A stretch of DNA of 64,000 nt from Echinarachnius parma (taxonomy: Eukaryota; Echinodermata; Echinoidea; Clypeasteroida; Echinarachniidae), in assembly GCA_037951105.1 (NCBI GenBank), contig JBAMJV010003042.1:461060-525059 (forward strand), in the 5' to 3' direction. This document shows, one piece after another, positions 21,941-34,256 of this stretch. The position numbers and the translations under genes are program-made. Each line of letters starts with the position of its first letter. Position 1 is the stretch's first letter. Below the pieces are notes generated by a model. It did not search any database, was not told the DNA's origin, and worked only from the letters and a program-made list of their open reading frames with translations.

Positions 21941-24607
21941 ATGTTGAATTCGTCACATTTGACGAATTAAGGTTATACATATCGATTTATTATGATAAAA
22001 AGGATGATTCCAAAAAAATAACTACTCAATCATCATAGAAATAATAGCAGATACCCCCCCCCCCCCCTAATAAAAAGAAAAAAAGAAGAAAAAAGAAAGT
22101 AAAAAAAACATTTCCTTGGATTCGAACCCATTACCCTTGGATCTTGCGTCCCAACTTGTTCCACGAGACCAACATAACATCTCTTGTGAGAAATGGAAAA
22201 TCTGGGAATATATATCAGTGATTGGACTTGTCAATGTAGGATATTCAGCCGTCTAGACTTTTTTCTCCAAAACGCGGAGGAATGATGACGTCATTCTTTT
22301 TTCATAAAATGAATCATAAACACTACTTAAGTTGTTATAATCTGTAGTTTTATGCTGGATTTGGCATGAAGGTAATGCTATCTTTCATAATTAGCCGAAA
22401 GTCTGGATAAATCTGGTGAATAATAGCTTTTGTTGATTATTAAGTGCAAATCACTCATTTCTGGTATCCTTGAGACAAGACAATTGACCGATTTTTGAAT
22501 TATTCGCGCCGATAGATGGCGCTATTGCACGAAAAATCATAAGAGCATTGCAGGATAATTGTAAATTGAAAACAAGTAATGTTTTTTAATGTTTTAGCTC
22601 TGAAAATTGTTTCGACTGACTTCTTCGGATATTATAATATGATTTTAAATGACTAATAATTTATCTGGGCCAGCATTAAATTGATAATTCTCATCTTCTT
22701 TCCTGAACGGCAACATGACATTTGCTTAGTAACTTCTCACAATAACTGCTATATAAAAGTTATATTTCAAGCCTGGCATTTGTGATCTTGAGGACTATGC
22801 ATTGGTAACCAGTATCAGGAGTAGCGCTCTTGTGAGTCAGCTAGTAGTAAATATATGCTTGATGGAAGTGATGGTAAGTGAGACATGTTAATACCCTTAA
22901 ATAAATAAAGCATTTTGTACTATTTTATCTACTTTGTATGTCCAATGTTGGCTTTTCATGGCCGTTTGACACACGCATACATGATGAATGGAGCGTTTTC
23001 GTGCGTGAGTGTTATGTTATTAAATGGACCTCGAGTCTAAATTGTTCTAAAAGTCTACACAGATTCTTGAACGTGCAAATAATTAATGGTTAGTTAAATA
23101 CGGAACAGTGAGTTATTTTGACAAATGAACCTAATTTACATATCCTGAACGCCATTTTCATAATCCGATCTTATGTTATGAAATGTTCCTTTCATTATAA
23201 CCTACATGTGTGCTGAATTTCACGTCCAATGGCGTACGTGGTTATTGAGTATTCATGCTTGATTTATTTGACCTTTGACGGTAAATATGACAATGAAATA
23301 TGCATTTTCGCGATTTGGTCTTAACTTATGAAATGATGGGCTTGCAAATCCCTATCTACATGCGAAGTTTCGCATTGGTAGCATAATTCCTCCAGCAGTT
23401 ATAGGTCGAAAGCATACGTTTTGGCTAAACCTCCATTTTTATCAGATTTGGACTCTTATTTACAATCAAACAATTCATCAGGATCCAGTTAACATAACGA
23501 ATTATTGTGAAAAGATTGCGAATAGAGCAGGACATCAGCTACGATAATATTTATAAACATTTGGGAGTAAATTGATCTAGAATAAGCGAGATATGGTCAA
23601 AAGTCCGCTGTGATAAATTTCAAAATTGATTGAAATTGATTAAAATTCGCATTTTCAACTTTAACCCTAAATATGATGACTTTATAACATTTACTCGGCA
23701 TAAATGAGGTATGAATTCGTATCTATAACTCATAATCTATCCGAATATTAAAAGAAAGTTGGGTGTTTGTGAACTTTTTGAAAAGTTATGGCCCAATACA
23801 AAAAGGATGTTTTTACCATATTTTGCCAATTATTTGTTTTGAATTGTTGCCGTTAGATGGCGCTATTCAGACTTGGCCAATTTTCACACTCGTGCGCTAT
23901 TTAAATTTTAACGGTCAATATGATGACTTTGTAACATTTACTCGGCATAAATGAGGTATGAATTCGCATCTACAACTCATAATCTTTCCGGATATTCAAA
24001 GAAATTTGGGAGTTTGTGGACTTTAAAAAAAGTTATGGCCGATAAGAGACCAGACTTAGGAAATTTTCACGCTCGTGCGCTATTTAATTTTTAACCGTCA
24101 ATATGATGACTTTATAACATTTACTCGGCATAAATGAGGTATGAATTCGCATTTACAACTCATAATCTATCCGAATATTCAAATAAAAATTGGTTTTTGT
24201 GGACTTTTTAAAAAGTTATGCCCGAATAAAAAAATGGTTGTTTTTGAGCATTTTCAGATTTTAAGATCCTTGGACGAGCGCGTACGCGCTTCTTACGTGG
24301 CGCATGCGTATGCGCATAATCGGAAAAGTTGCCACTCGGCCTGATAACTATTGGTGCCAAATTTAAAGGGAAATAGAAGATGCATGACTGAGATACATCC
24401 ATGAATGAAATTTCACAAAATGGCGTCCCGATGACGTCACGAACAGTCGGCGGCAGCCAAAAGTTTGGCAGTTCTAAGTTAGACCAAGATCTATCATCTC
24501 GCAAAGTTTCAGGACAATAGCTGCAGCCGTTATTGAGGTATCCGACGAACAAAATCCTTGTTTTCGTGTCTCTATGCATTGGCATACAGACACAAAAACA
24601 ATACTAG
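21941..24607 (+). repeat. Array unit 9, C/A chimera (2667 bp)
   Basis: Starts like type B (junction hairpin, poly-C, tRNA-derived segment) but from about 22195 contains ~900 bp specific to type C, including TGATGACGTCATTC near 22280 and GATAGATGGCGCTATT near 22513. It returns to the common B body near 23110, then continues as the last three type A modules with a type A end and CTAG (24604-24607). Confidence 0.85.
22114..22175 (-). other. tRNA-derived segment in unit 9
   Basis: B-box GGTTCGAATCC intact; A-box-like TGGTCTCGTGG. The inter-box sequence (GACGCAAGATCCAAGG) is closest to units 1 and 33. Confidence 0.6.
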
Positions 24608-26138
24608 ATGTTGAATTCGTCACGTTTGACGAATTTAAGGTTATACATATTGAAATTTCGATATGATGATATTGACTTTTCAACGCGTAATATGATGATG
24701 TCATAACATTTACTTGGCATAAATGAATGACACCAAATAGGGTAACAATATTCATTCATAACAAAAGGGGAGGGGGGAGCTCTTTAATTGACCAAAATGA
24801 CTGTAAAATGGCTCTGTACCTGACGTCTTATTTCAACCATATCACACCTTTCCTTTGGCCGATTTTGACCCGGTTTTCAGTATGTTAAAGCTGAGTTTCC
24901 GCTACGCTATCGCGATTTTCGAGTTTATTTGACGATTAGAGCACGGGAACAGGTCGTAATTGAAGGTTGAACTTTTTTTTTTCTTTATCGTGCACTATGA
25001 TGACTTTACAAAATCTGATTGGCCAATGTTAAAATTGTAAAAATATGTGCAACTCATACTCTTTCAGAATATGAAAAAAATATTTGTATATTTCCATTTA
25101 TCAAAGAAGTTGTGACCGATAAGAGAAGTGCATGTTTGACCAGATTTAGCCAATTTTCACACTCTTTGCGCGATTTCAACTTTAAGCGGTCAATTCGATG
25201 ACTTTAGAACATTTACTCGGCATAAATGAGGTATGAATTCGTATCTACAACTCATAATCTATCCAAATATTCAAATAAAATTGGGTTTTTGTCGACTTTT
25301 GACAAAGTTATGGCCGAATTAAAAAAGGATGTTTTTACCATATTTTGCCAATTATTGGTTTAGAACTGTTCGCCCTTAGATGTTAGATGGCGCTGTTCAG
25401 ACTTAGCCAATTTTCACACTCGTGCGCTTTTTAAATCTTAACGGTCAATATGATGACTTTGTAACATTTACTGGGCATAAATGAGGTATGAATTCGCATC
25501 TACAACTCATAATCTTTCCGGATATTCAAAGAAATTTGCGAGTTTGTGGACTTTTTAAAAAGTTATGGCCGATAAGAGACCAGACTTGGGAAATTTTCAC
25601 ACTCGTGCGCTATTTAATTTTTAACCGTCAATATGATGACTTTATGACATTTACTCGGCATAAATGAGGTATGAATTCGTATCTACACCTCATAATCTAT
25701 CCGAATATTAAAAGAAAGTTGGGTTTTTGTGGACTTTTTAAAAAGTTATGCCCGAATAAAAAAAATGGTTGTTTTTGAGCATTTTCAGATTGTAAGATCC
25801 TTAGACGGGCGAGTACGCGCTTGTTACGTAGCGCATGCGCATGCGCATACTCGGTAAAGTTGCCACTCGGCGTGATAATTATTGGTGCTAAATTTAAAGG
25901 GAAATAGAAGATGCATGACTGAGATACATCCATGAATGTAATTTCACAAAATGGCGTCCTGATGACGTCACGAATAGTCGGCGGCACTCAAAAGTTTGGC
26001 AGTTCTAAGTTAGACCGAGATCTATCATCTCGCAAAGTTTCAGGACAATAGCTGCAGCCGTTATTGAGGTATCCGACGAACAAAATCCTTGTTTTCGTGT
26101 CTCTATGCATTGGCATACAGACACAAAAACAATACTAG
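24608..26138 (+). repeat. Array unit 10, type A (1531 bp)
   Basis: Full-length type A. From about 24960 to its end it appears identical to units 12 and 13 (offsets 3402 and 4940), while its first ~350 bp differ, so a sequence exchange or partial duplication is implied. Confidence 0.9.
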
Positions 26139-28002
26139 ATGTTGAATTCGTCACATTTGACGAATTTAAGGTTATACATATTGAAATTTCGATATGATGA
26201 TATTGACTTTTCAACGCCTAATATGATGATGTCGTAACATTTACTTGGCATAAATGAATGACACAAAATAGGGTAACAATATTAATTCATTACATTCAAT
26301 TGTTATCAAATGGGGAGTGGGAAGCTCTTAAATTGACCCAAATGACTGTAAAATGGCTCTGTACCTGACGTCTTATTTCAACCATATCACACCTTTCCTT
26401 TGGCCGATTTTGACCCGGTTTTCAGTATGTTAAAGCTGAGTTTCCGCTACAGTAACCCGATTTTCGAGTTTATTTCACGATTAGAGCACGGGAACAGGTC
26501 GTAATTGAAGGTTGAACTTTTTTTTTCTTTATCGTGCACTATGATGACTTTACAAAATCTGATTGGCCAATGTTAAAATTGTAAAAATATGTGCAACTCA
26601 TACTCTTTCAGAACATGAAAAAATATTTGGATATATCCATGTATCAAAGAAGTTGTGACCGTTAAGAGAAGGGCATGTTTGACCAGATTTAGCCAATTTT
26701 CACACTCGTGCGCGATTTCAACTTTAACCGTCAATTCGATGACTTTATAACATTTACTCGGCATAAATGAGGTATGAATTCGTATCTACAACTCATAATC
26801 TATCCGAATATCAAATAAAACTGGGTGTTTGTGGACTTTTTAAAAAGTTATGGCCGAATACAAAAAGGATGTTTTTACCATATTTTGCCAATTTGCGTGC
26901 GCGCGGACAGATTTTTTAATTATCCGCCGATAGATGGCGCTATTCTCCACTCCAAATCATGGTCGTAATTGAAGGTTGAACTTTTCTTTTACTTTATCGT
27001 GCACTATGGAGACTTTACAAAATCGGATTGGCCATTGTTAGATATGTAAAAATATGTGCAACTCATACTCTTTTAGAATATGTAAAAATATTTGGATATA
27101 TCCATGTATCAAAGAAGTTGTGACCGTTAAGAGAAGGGCATGTTTGACCAGATTTAGCCAATGTTCACACTCGTGCGCGATTTCAACTTTAACTGTCAAT
27201 TCGATGACTTTATAACATTTACTCGGCATAAATGAGGTATGAATTCGCATCTACAACTCATAATCTATCCGAATATTAAAAGAAAATTGTGTGTTTGTGG
27301 ACTTTTAAAAAAGTTATGGCCGAATAAAAAAAGTATGTTTTTACCATATTTTGCCAATTTGCGTGCGCGCGTAATTTTGACTTTGACGCGCGCGTACTCC
27401 GTTATTATGAGTCAACAATGACTCAAATTGATAGGGTGTGTTGAGGGATCTATAAGGAATGCAAAACATGTGAAAAAACGACAATTTTATTATTCATTCG
27501 CGTTACGCGCGCAAATACGCGCGCGCCGACGCGCACGCGCGGAATTTTTTGAAACGCTTAAAATTGTCTGAAACATATAGTAAATTACTCGGGTTGAGGT
27601 TTTGAGCATTTTTTGACATTTTTTTTCATTTGACGGACGCGTACGCGCGCGTCTCCGAGTGTAATTGTACGCGCATCAGCTTAAAAGATGACCATTGACC
27701 TGATTAATGTTAATGCGAAATTTGAATTGAAATTGATATTTCATGACTGAGATATGATGATTATTAACATTTTACAAAATGGCGTCCTGATGACGTCACA
27801 GTCATGTGACGTCACTGAAAAAGTGGGCAGTTCTAAGTTAGAACATGATCTATCATCATGTGAAGATTCATGATATTTGATTCATGTGATCTTGAGATAA
27901 TCGACGAACAAAAGTGATGGGGAGAATAAATAATAAAAAATAATAATAAAAGATCGAACGAAATCAATAGGTTATACATATGTATATGTATAACCTAACT
28001 AG
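26139..28002 (+). repeat. Array unit 11, A/B chimera (1864 bp)
   Basis: Type A for the first two modules, then a segment with GCGCGCGGACAG and CCGATAGATGGCGCTATTC (about 26895-26950), a repeated module 1, then a type B 3' half: AP-1 pair near 27408, CpG blocks, CRE pair, 28-bp palindrome and CTAG at 27999-28002. Units 23 and 28 share this composition. Confidence 0.87.
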
Positions 28003-29540
28003 ATGTTGAATTCGTCACATTTGACGAATTAAAGGTTATACATATTGAAATTACGATAATTATGATGATATTGACTTTTCAACGCGTAATTATGATGATG
28101 TCATGACATTTACTTGGCATAAATAAATGAATGACACCAAATAGGGTAACAATATTAATTCATAACAAAAGGGGAGGGGGGAGCTCTTTAATTGACCAAA
28201 ATGACTGTAAAATGGCTCTGTACCTGACGTCTTATTTCAACCATATCACACCTTTCCTTTGGCCGATTTTGACCCGGTTTTCAGTATGCTAAAGCTGAGT
28301 TTCCGCTACACAATTTTTTTTCGATTTTATTTCACGATTAGAGCACGGGAACAGGTCGTAATTGAAGGTTGAACTTTTTTTTTTCTTTATCGTGCACTAT
28401 GATGACTTTACAAAATCTGATTGGCCAATGTTAAAATTGTAAAAATATGTGCAACTCATACTCTTTCAGAATATGAAAAAAATATTTGTATATTTCCATT
28501 TATCAAAGAAGTTGTGACCGATAAGAGAAGTGCATGTTTGACCAGATTTAGCCAATTTTCACACTCTTTGCGCGATTTCAACTTTAAGCGGTCAATTCGA
28601 TGACTTTAGAACATTTACTCGGCATAAATGAGGTATGAATTCGTATCTACAACTCATAATCTATCCAAATATTCAAATAAAATTGGGTTTTTGTCGACTT
28701 TTGACAAAGTTATGGCCGAATTAAAAAAGGATGTTTTTACCATATTTTGCCAATTATTGGTTTAGAACTGTTCGCCCTTAGATGTTAGATGGCGCTGTTC
28801 AGACTTAGCCAATTTTCACACTCGTGCGCTTTTTAAATCTTAACGGTCAATATGATGACTTTGTAACATTTACTGGGCATAAATGAGGTATGAATTCGCA
28901 TCTACAACTCATAATCTTTCCGGATATTCAAAGAAATTTGCGAGTTTGTGGACTTTTTAAAAAGTTATGGCCGATAAGAGACCAGACTTGGGAAATTTTC
29001 ACACTCGTGCGCTATTTAATTTTTAACCGTCAATATGATGACTTTATGACATTTACTCGGCATAAATGAGGTATGAATTCGTATCTACACCTCATAATCT
29101 ATCCGAATATTAAAAGAAAGTTGGGTTTTTGTGGACTTTTTAAAAAGTTATGCCCGAATAAAAAAAATGGTTGTTTTTGAGCATTTTCAGATTGTAAGAT
29201 CCTTAGACGGGCGAGTACGCGCTTGTTACGTAGCGCATGCGCATGCGCATACTCGGTAAAGTTGCCACTCGGCGTGATAATTATTGGTGCTAAATTTAAA
29301 GGGAAATAGAAGATGCATGACTGAGATACATCCATGAATGTAATTTCACAAAATGGCGTCCTGATGACGTCACGAATAGTCGGCGGCACTCAAAAGTTTG
29401 GCAGTTCTAAGTTAGACCGAGATCTATCATCTCGCAAAGTTTCAGGACAATAGCTGCAGCCGTTATTGAGGTATCCGACGAACAAAATCCTTGTTTTCGT
29501 GTCTCTATGCATTGGCATACAGACACAAAAACAATACTAG
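28003..29540 (+). repeat. Array unit 12, type A (1538 bp), twin of unit 13
   Basis: Visually identical over its full length to the next unit. It uses the 5' variant ATTACGATAATTATGATG with an extra AATAAATG. CTAG at 29537-29540. Confidence 0.92.
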
Positions 29541-31078
29541 ATGTTGAATTCGTCACATTTGACGAATTAAAGGTTATACATATTGAAATTACGATAATTA
29601 TGATGATATTGACTTTTCAACGCGTAATTATGATGATGTCATGACATTTACTTGGCATAAATAAATGAATGACACCAAATAGGGTAACAATATTAATTCA
29701 TAACAAAAGGGGAGGGGGGAGCTCTTTAATTGACCAAAATGACTGTAAAATGGCTCTGTACCTGACGTCTTATTTCAACCATATCACACCTTTCCTTTGG
29801 CCGATTTTGACCCGGTTTTCAGTATGCTAAAGCTGAGTTTCCGCTACACAATTTTTTTTCGATTTTATTTCACGATTAGAGCACGGGAACAGGTCGTAAT
29901 TGAAGGTTGAACTTTTTTTTTTCTTTATCGTGCACTATGATGACTTTACAAAATCTGATTGGCCAATGTTAAAATTGTAAAAATATGTGCAACTCATACT
30001 CTTTCAGAATATGAAAAAAATATTTGTATATTTCCATTTATCAAAGAAGTTGTGACCGATAAGAGAAGTGCATGTTTGACCAGATTTAGCCAATTTTCAC
30101 ACTCTTTGCGCGATTTCAACTTTAAGCGGTCAATTCGATGACTTTAGAACATTTACTCGGCATAAATGAGGTATGAATTCGTATCTACAACTCATAATCT
30201 ATCCAAATATTCAAATAAAATTGGGTTTTTGTCGACTTTTGACAAAGTTATGGCCGAATTAAAAAAGGATGTTTTTACCATATTTTGCCAATTATTGGTT
30301 TAGAACTGTTCGCCCTTAGATGTTAGATGGCGCTGTTCAGACTTAGCCAATTTTCACACTCGTGCGCTTTTTAAATCTTAACGGTCAATATGATGACTTT
30401 GTAACATTTACTGGGCATAAATGAGGTATGAATTCGCATCTACAACTCATAATCTTTCCGGATATTCAAAGAAATTTGCGAGTTTGTGGACTTTTTAAAA
30501 AGTTATGGCCGATAAGAGACCAGACTTGGGAAATTTTCACACTCGTGCGCTATTTAATTTTTAACCGTCAATATGATGACTTTATGACATTTACTCGGCA
30601 TAAATGAGGTATGAATTCGTATCTACACCTCATAATCTATCCGAATATTAAAAGAAAGTTGGGTTTTTGTGGACTTTTTAAAAAGTTATGCCCGAATAAA
30701 AAAAATGGTTGTTTTTGAGCATTTTCAGATTGTAAGATCCTTAGACGGGCGAGTACGCGCTTGTTACGTAGCGCATGCGCATGCGCATACTCGGTAAAGT
30801 TGCCACTCGGCGTGATAATTATTGGTGCTAAATTTAAAGGGAAATAGAAGATGCATGACTGAGATACATCCATGAATGTAATTTCACAAAATGGCGTCCT
30901 GATGACGTCACGAATAGTCGGCGGCACTCAAAAGTTTGGCAGTTCTAAGTTAGACCGAGATCTATCATCTCGCAAAGTTTCAGGACAATAGCTGCAGCCG
31001 TTATTGAGGTATCCGACGAACAAAATCCTTGTTTTCGTGTCTCTATGCATTGGCATACAGACACAAAAACAATACTAG
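29541..31078 (+). repeat. Array unit 13, type A (1538 bp), twin of unit 12
   Basis: Same length and sequence as unit 12 as far as can be compared by eye; recurrent open frames translate identically. CTAG at 31075-31078. Confidence 0.92.
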
Positions 31079-32603
31079 ATGTTGAATTCGTCACATTTGA
31101 CGAATTAAAGGTTATACATATTGACATTACGATATATTATGATAATTGACTTTTCAACGCGTAATATGATGATGTCATAACATTTACTTGGCATAAATGA
31201 ATGACACCAAATAGGGTAACAATATTAATTCATAACAAAAGGGGAGGGGGCAGCTTTTTAATTGACCAAAATGACTGTAAAATGGCTCTGACGTCTTATT
31301 TCAAACATATCACACCTTTGCTTTGGCCGATTTTGACCCGGTTTTCAGTATGTTAAAGCTAAGTTTGCGCTACACTATCGCGATTTTCGAGTTTATTTCA
31401 CGATTAGAGCACGGGAACAGGTCGTAATTGAAGGTTGAACTTTTTTTTTCTTTATCGTGCACTATGATGACTTTACCAAATCTGATTGGCCAATGTTAAA
31501 ATTGTAAAAATATGTGCAACTCATACTCTTTCAGAATATGAAAAAATATTTGTATATTTCCATGTATCAAAGAAGTGGTGATCGATAAGAGAAGTGCATG
31601 TTTGACCAGATTTAGCCAATTTTCACACTCTTTGCGCGATTTCAACTTTAACCGGTCAATTCGATGACTTTAGAAGATTTACTCGGCATAAAGCAAGTAT
31701 GAATTCGTATCTACAACTCATAATCTATCCAAATATTCAAATAAAATTGGGTTTTTGTCGACTTTTGAAAAAGTTATGGCCGAATTAAAAAAGGATGTTT
31801 TTACCATATTTTGCCAATTATTTGTTTAGAAGTGTTCGCCCTTAGGTGGTAGATGGCGCTGTTCAGACTTAGCCAATTTTCACACTCGTGCGCCATTTAA
31901 ATTTCAACGGTCAATATGATGACTTTGTAACATTTACTCGGCATAAATGAGGTATGAATTCGCATCTACAACTCATAATCTTTCCGGATATTCAAAGAAA
32001 TTTGGGAGTTTGTGGACTTTTTAAAAAGTTATGGCCGATAAGAGACCAGACTTGGGAAATTTTCACGCTCGTGCGCTATTTAATTTTTAACCGTCAATAT
32101 GATGACTTTATAACATTTACTCGGCATAAATGAGGTATGAATTCGTATCTACAACTCATAATCTATCCGAATATTAAAAGAAAGTTGGGTTTTTGTGGAC
32201 TTTTTAAAAAGTTATGCCCGAATAAAAAAATGGTTGTTTTTGAGCATTTTCAGATTTTAAGATCCTTAGACGGGCGCGTACGCGCTTGTTACGTAGCGCA
32301 TGCGCATGCGCATAATGGGAAAAGTTGCCACTCGGCGTGATAATTGTTGGTGCCAAATTTAAAGGGAAATAGAAGATGCATGACTGAGATACATCCATGA
32401 ATGAAATTTCACAAAATGGCGTCCCGATGACGTCACGAATAGTCGGCGGCACTCAAAAGTTTGGCAGTTCTAAGTTAGACCAAGATCTATCATCTGGCAA
32501 AGTTTCAGGACAATAGCTGCACCCGTTATTGAGGTATCCGACGAACAAAATCCTTGTTTTCGTGTCTCTATGCATTGGCATACAGACACAAAAACAATAC
32601 TAG
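31079..32603 (+). repeat. Array unit 14, type A (1525 bp)
   Basis: Full-length type A with a distinct start (TTGACATTACGATATATTATG) and a small deletion at the TGTACCTGACGTC site (GGCTCTGACGTC). CTAG at 32600-32603. Confidence 0.9.
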
Positions 32604-32769
32604 ATGTTGAATTCGTCACTTTTGACGAATTAAGGTTATACATATCGATTTATTATGATAAAAGGATGATTCCAAAAATAACTACTCAATCATGATATCA
32701 ATAATAATAGATTCCCCCCACCCCTGAAAAAAGAAAGAAAAAAAGAAGAAAAAAAGGAAAAATATTGCC

Positions 32770-32828
32770 TTGGATTCGAACCCACGACTCTTTGATATTG
32801 TGTCACAAATTATACCACGAGACCAACA
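32770..32828 (-). other. tRNA-derived segment in unit 15
   Basis: B-box GGTTCGAATCC intact; A-box-like TGGTCTCGTGG. A deletion removes CATTAG just upstream of the A-box on the minus strand. Confidence 0.62.
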
Positions 32829-33617
32829 GATCTCTTAACGAAAATGGGAAATCGGGAAAGATACATCAGTGATTTCACACTGCATTTGTCATTGTAACAG
32901 TGAATTATTTGACCTTTGAACCTAATTTACATATCCTTAACGCCATTTTCATAATCCGATCTTATCTTATGAACATTTTCCTTTCATTATACCATACATG
33001 TGTGCTGAATTTCATGTCCGCGGCGTACGTGGTTATTGAGTATTCATGCTTGATTTATTTGACCTTTAACGGTAAATATGACAATGAAATATGCATTTTC
33101 GCGATTTGGTATTTACTTATGAAATGATGGGCTTGCAAATCCCTATCTACATGCGCAAACTCAAATTGATAGCATAATTCCTTCAGCAGTTATAGGTCGA
33201 TAACATACGTTTTGGCTAACCCTCAATTTGTAACAGATTTGAACTCTTATATCCAATCAAACAATTCATCAGGATCCAGTGAACAAAACTAAATGGTGTG
33301 AATAGATCGCGAATAGAGCAGGACATCAGCTACGATATATCAAAATTTGGGAGAAAATTGATGGAGAATAAGCGAGATATGGTCAATAGTCCGCTGTGAT
33401 CGATTTCAACATTGACTGAAATTGATTAAAATTCGCATTTTCAACTTTAACCGTCAATATGATGACTTTATAACATTTACTCGGCATAAATGAGGTATGA
33501 ATTTGTATCTACAACTCATAATCTATCCGAATATTAAAAGAAAATTGGGTGTTTGTGGACTTTTTAAAAAGTTATGGCCGGATAAAAAAAGTATGTTTTT
33601 ACCATATTTTGCCAATT

Positions 33618-34072
33618 TGTGTGCGCGCGTAATTTTGACTTTGACGCGCGCGTACTCCGTTATTATGAGTCAACAATGACTCAAATTGATAGGGTGTGTT
33701 GAGGGATCTATAAGGAATGCAAATCATGTGAAAAAATGATAATTTTCCTATTCATTCGCGTTACGCGCGCAAATACGCGCGCGCCGACGCGCACGCGCGG
33801 AATTTTTTGAAACGCTTAAAATTGTCTGAAACATATAGTAAATTACTCGGGTTGGGGTTTTGAACATTTTTTGACATTTTTTTTCATTTGACGGACGCGT
33901 ACGCGCGCGTCTCCGAGTGTAATTGCACGCGCATGAGCTTAAAAGATGACCATTGACCTGATCAATATTGATGCGAAATTTGAATTGAAATTTATATTTC
34001 ATGACTGAGATATGATGATTATTAACATTTGAAAAAATGGCGTCCTGATGACGTCACAATCATGTGACGTCA
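33618..34072. promoter_or_regulatory. CpG/bZIP-site cluster of type B (reference copy)
   Basis: Within ~450 bp lie TGAGTCA-ACAA-TGACTCA (inverted AP-1/TRE sites), three CpG-rich alternating purine-pyrimidine blocks (CGCGCGCGTAC, ACGCGCGCAAATACGCGCGC, GACGCGTACGCGCGCGTC-type), a YY1-like AAAATGGCG and two TGACGTCA sites with 8 bp between them. Equivalent clusters occur in nearly all type B ends. That these bind factors or promote transcription is inference from motif identity only. Confidence 0.4.
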
Positions 34073-34256
34073 CTGAAAAAGTGGGCAGTTCTAAGTTAGA
34101 ACATGATCTATCATCATGTGAAGATTCATGATATTTGATTCATGTGATCTTGAGATAATCGACGAACAAAAGTGAGGGGTAGAATAAAGAAGAAGAAGAA
34201 GAAAAATTCGAACAAAATCAATAGGTTATACATATGTATATGTATAACCTAACTAG

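Larger units (their letters stand above)
32604..34256 (+). repeat. Array unit 15, type B (1653 bp)
   Basis: A clean full-length type B suitable as reference: short C tract (CCCCCCACCCC), tRNA-derived segment, AP-1 pair at about 33667-33684, CpG blocks at about 33618-33655, 33757-33800 and 33894-33912, CRE pair at 34049-34056 and 34065-34072, GAA-repeat, 28-bp palindrome, CTAG at 34253-34256. Confidence 0.92.
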
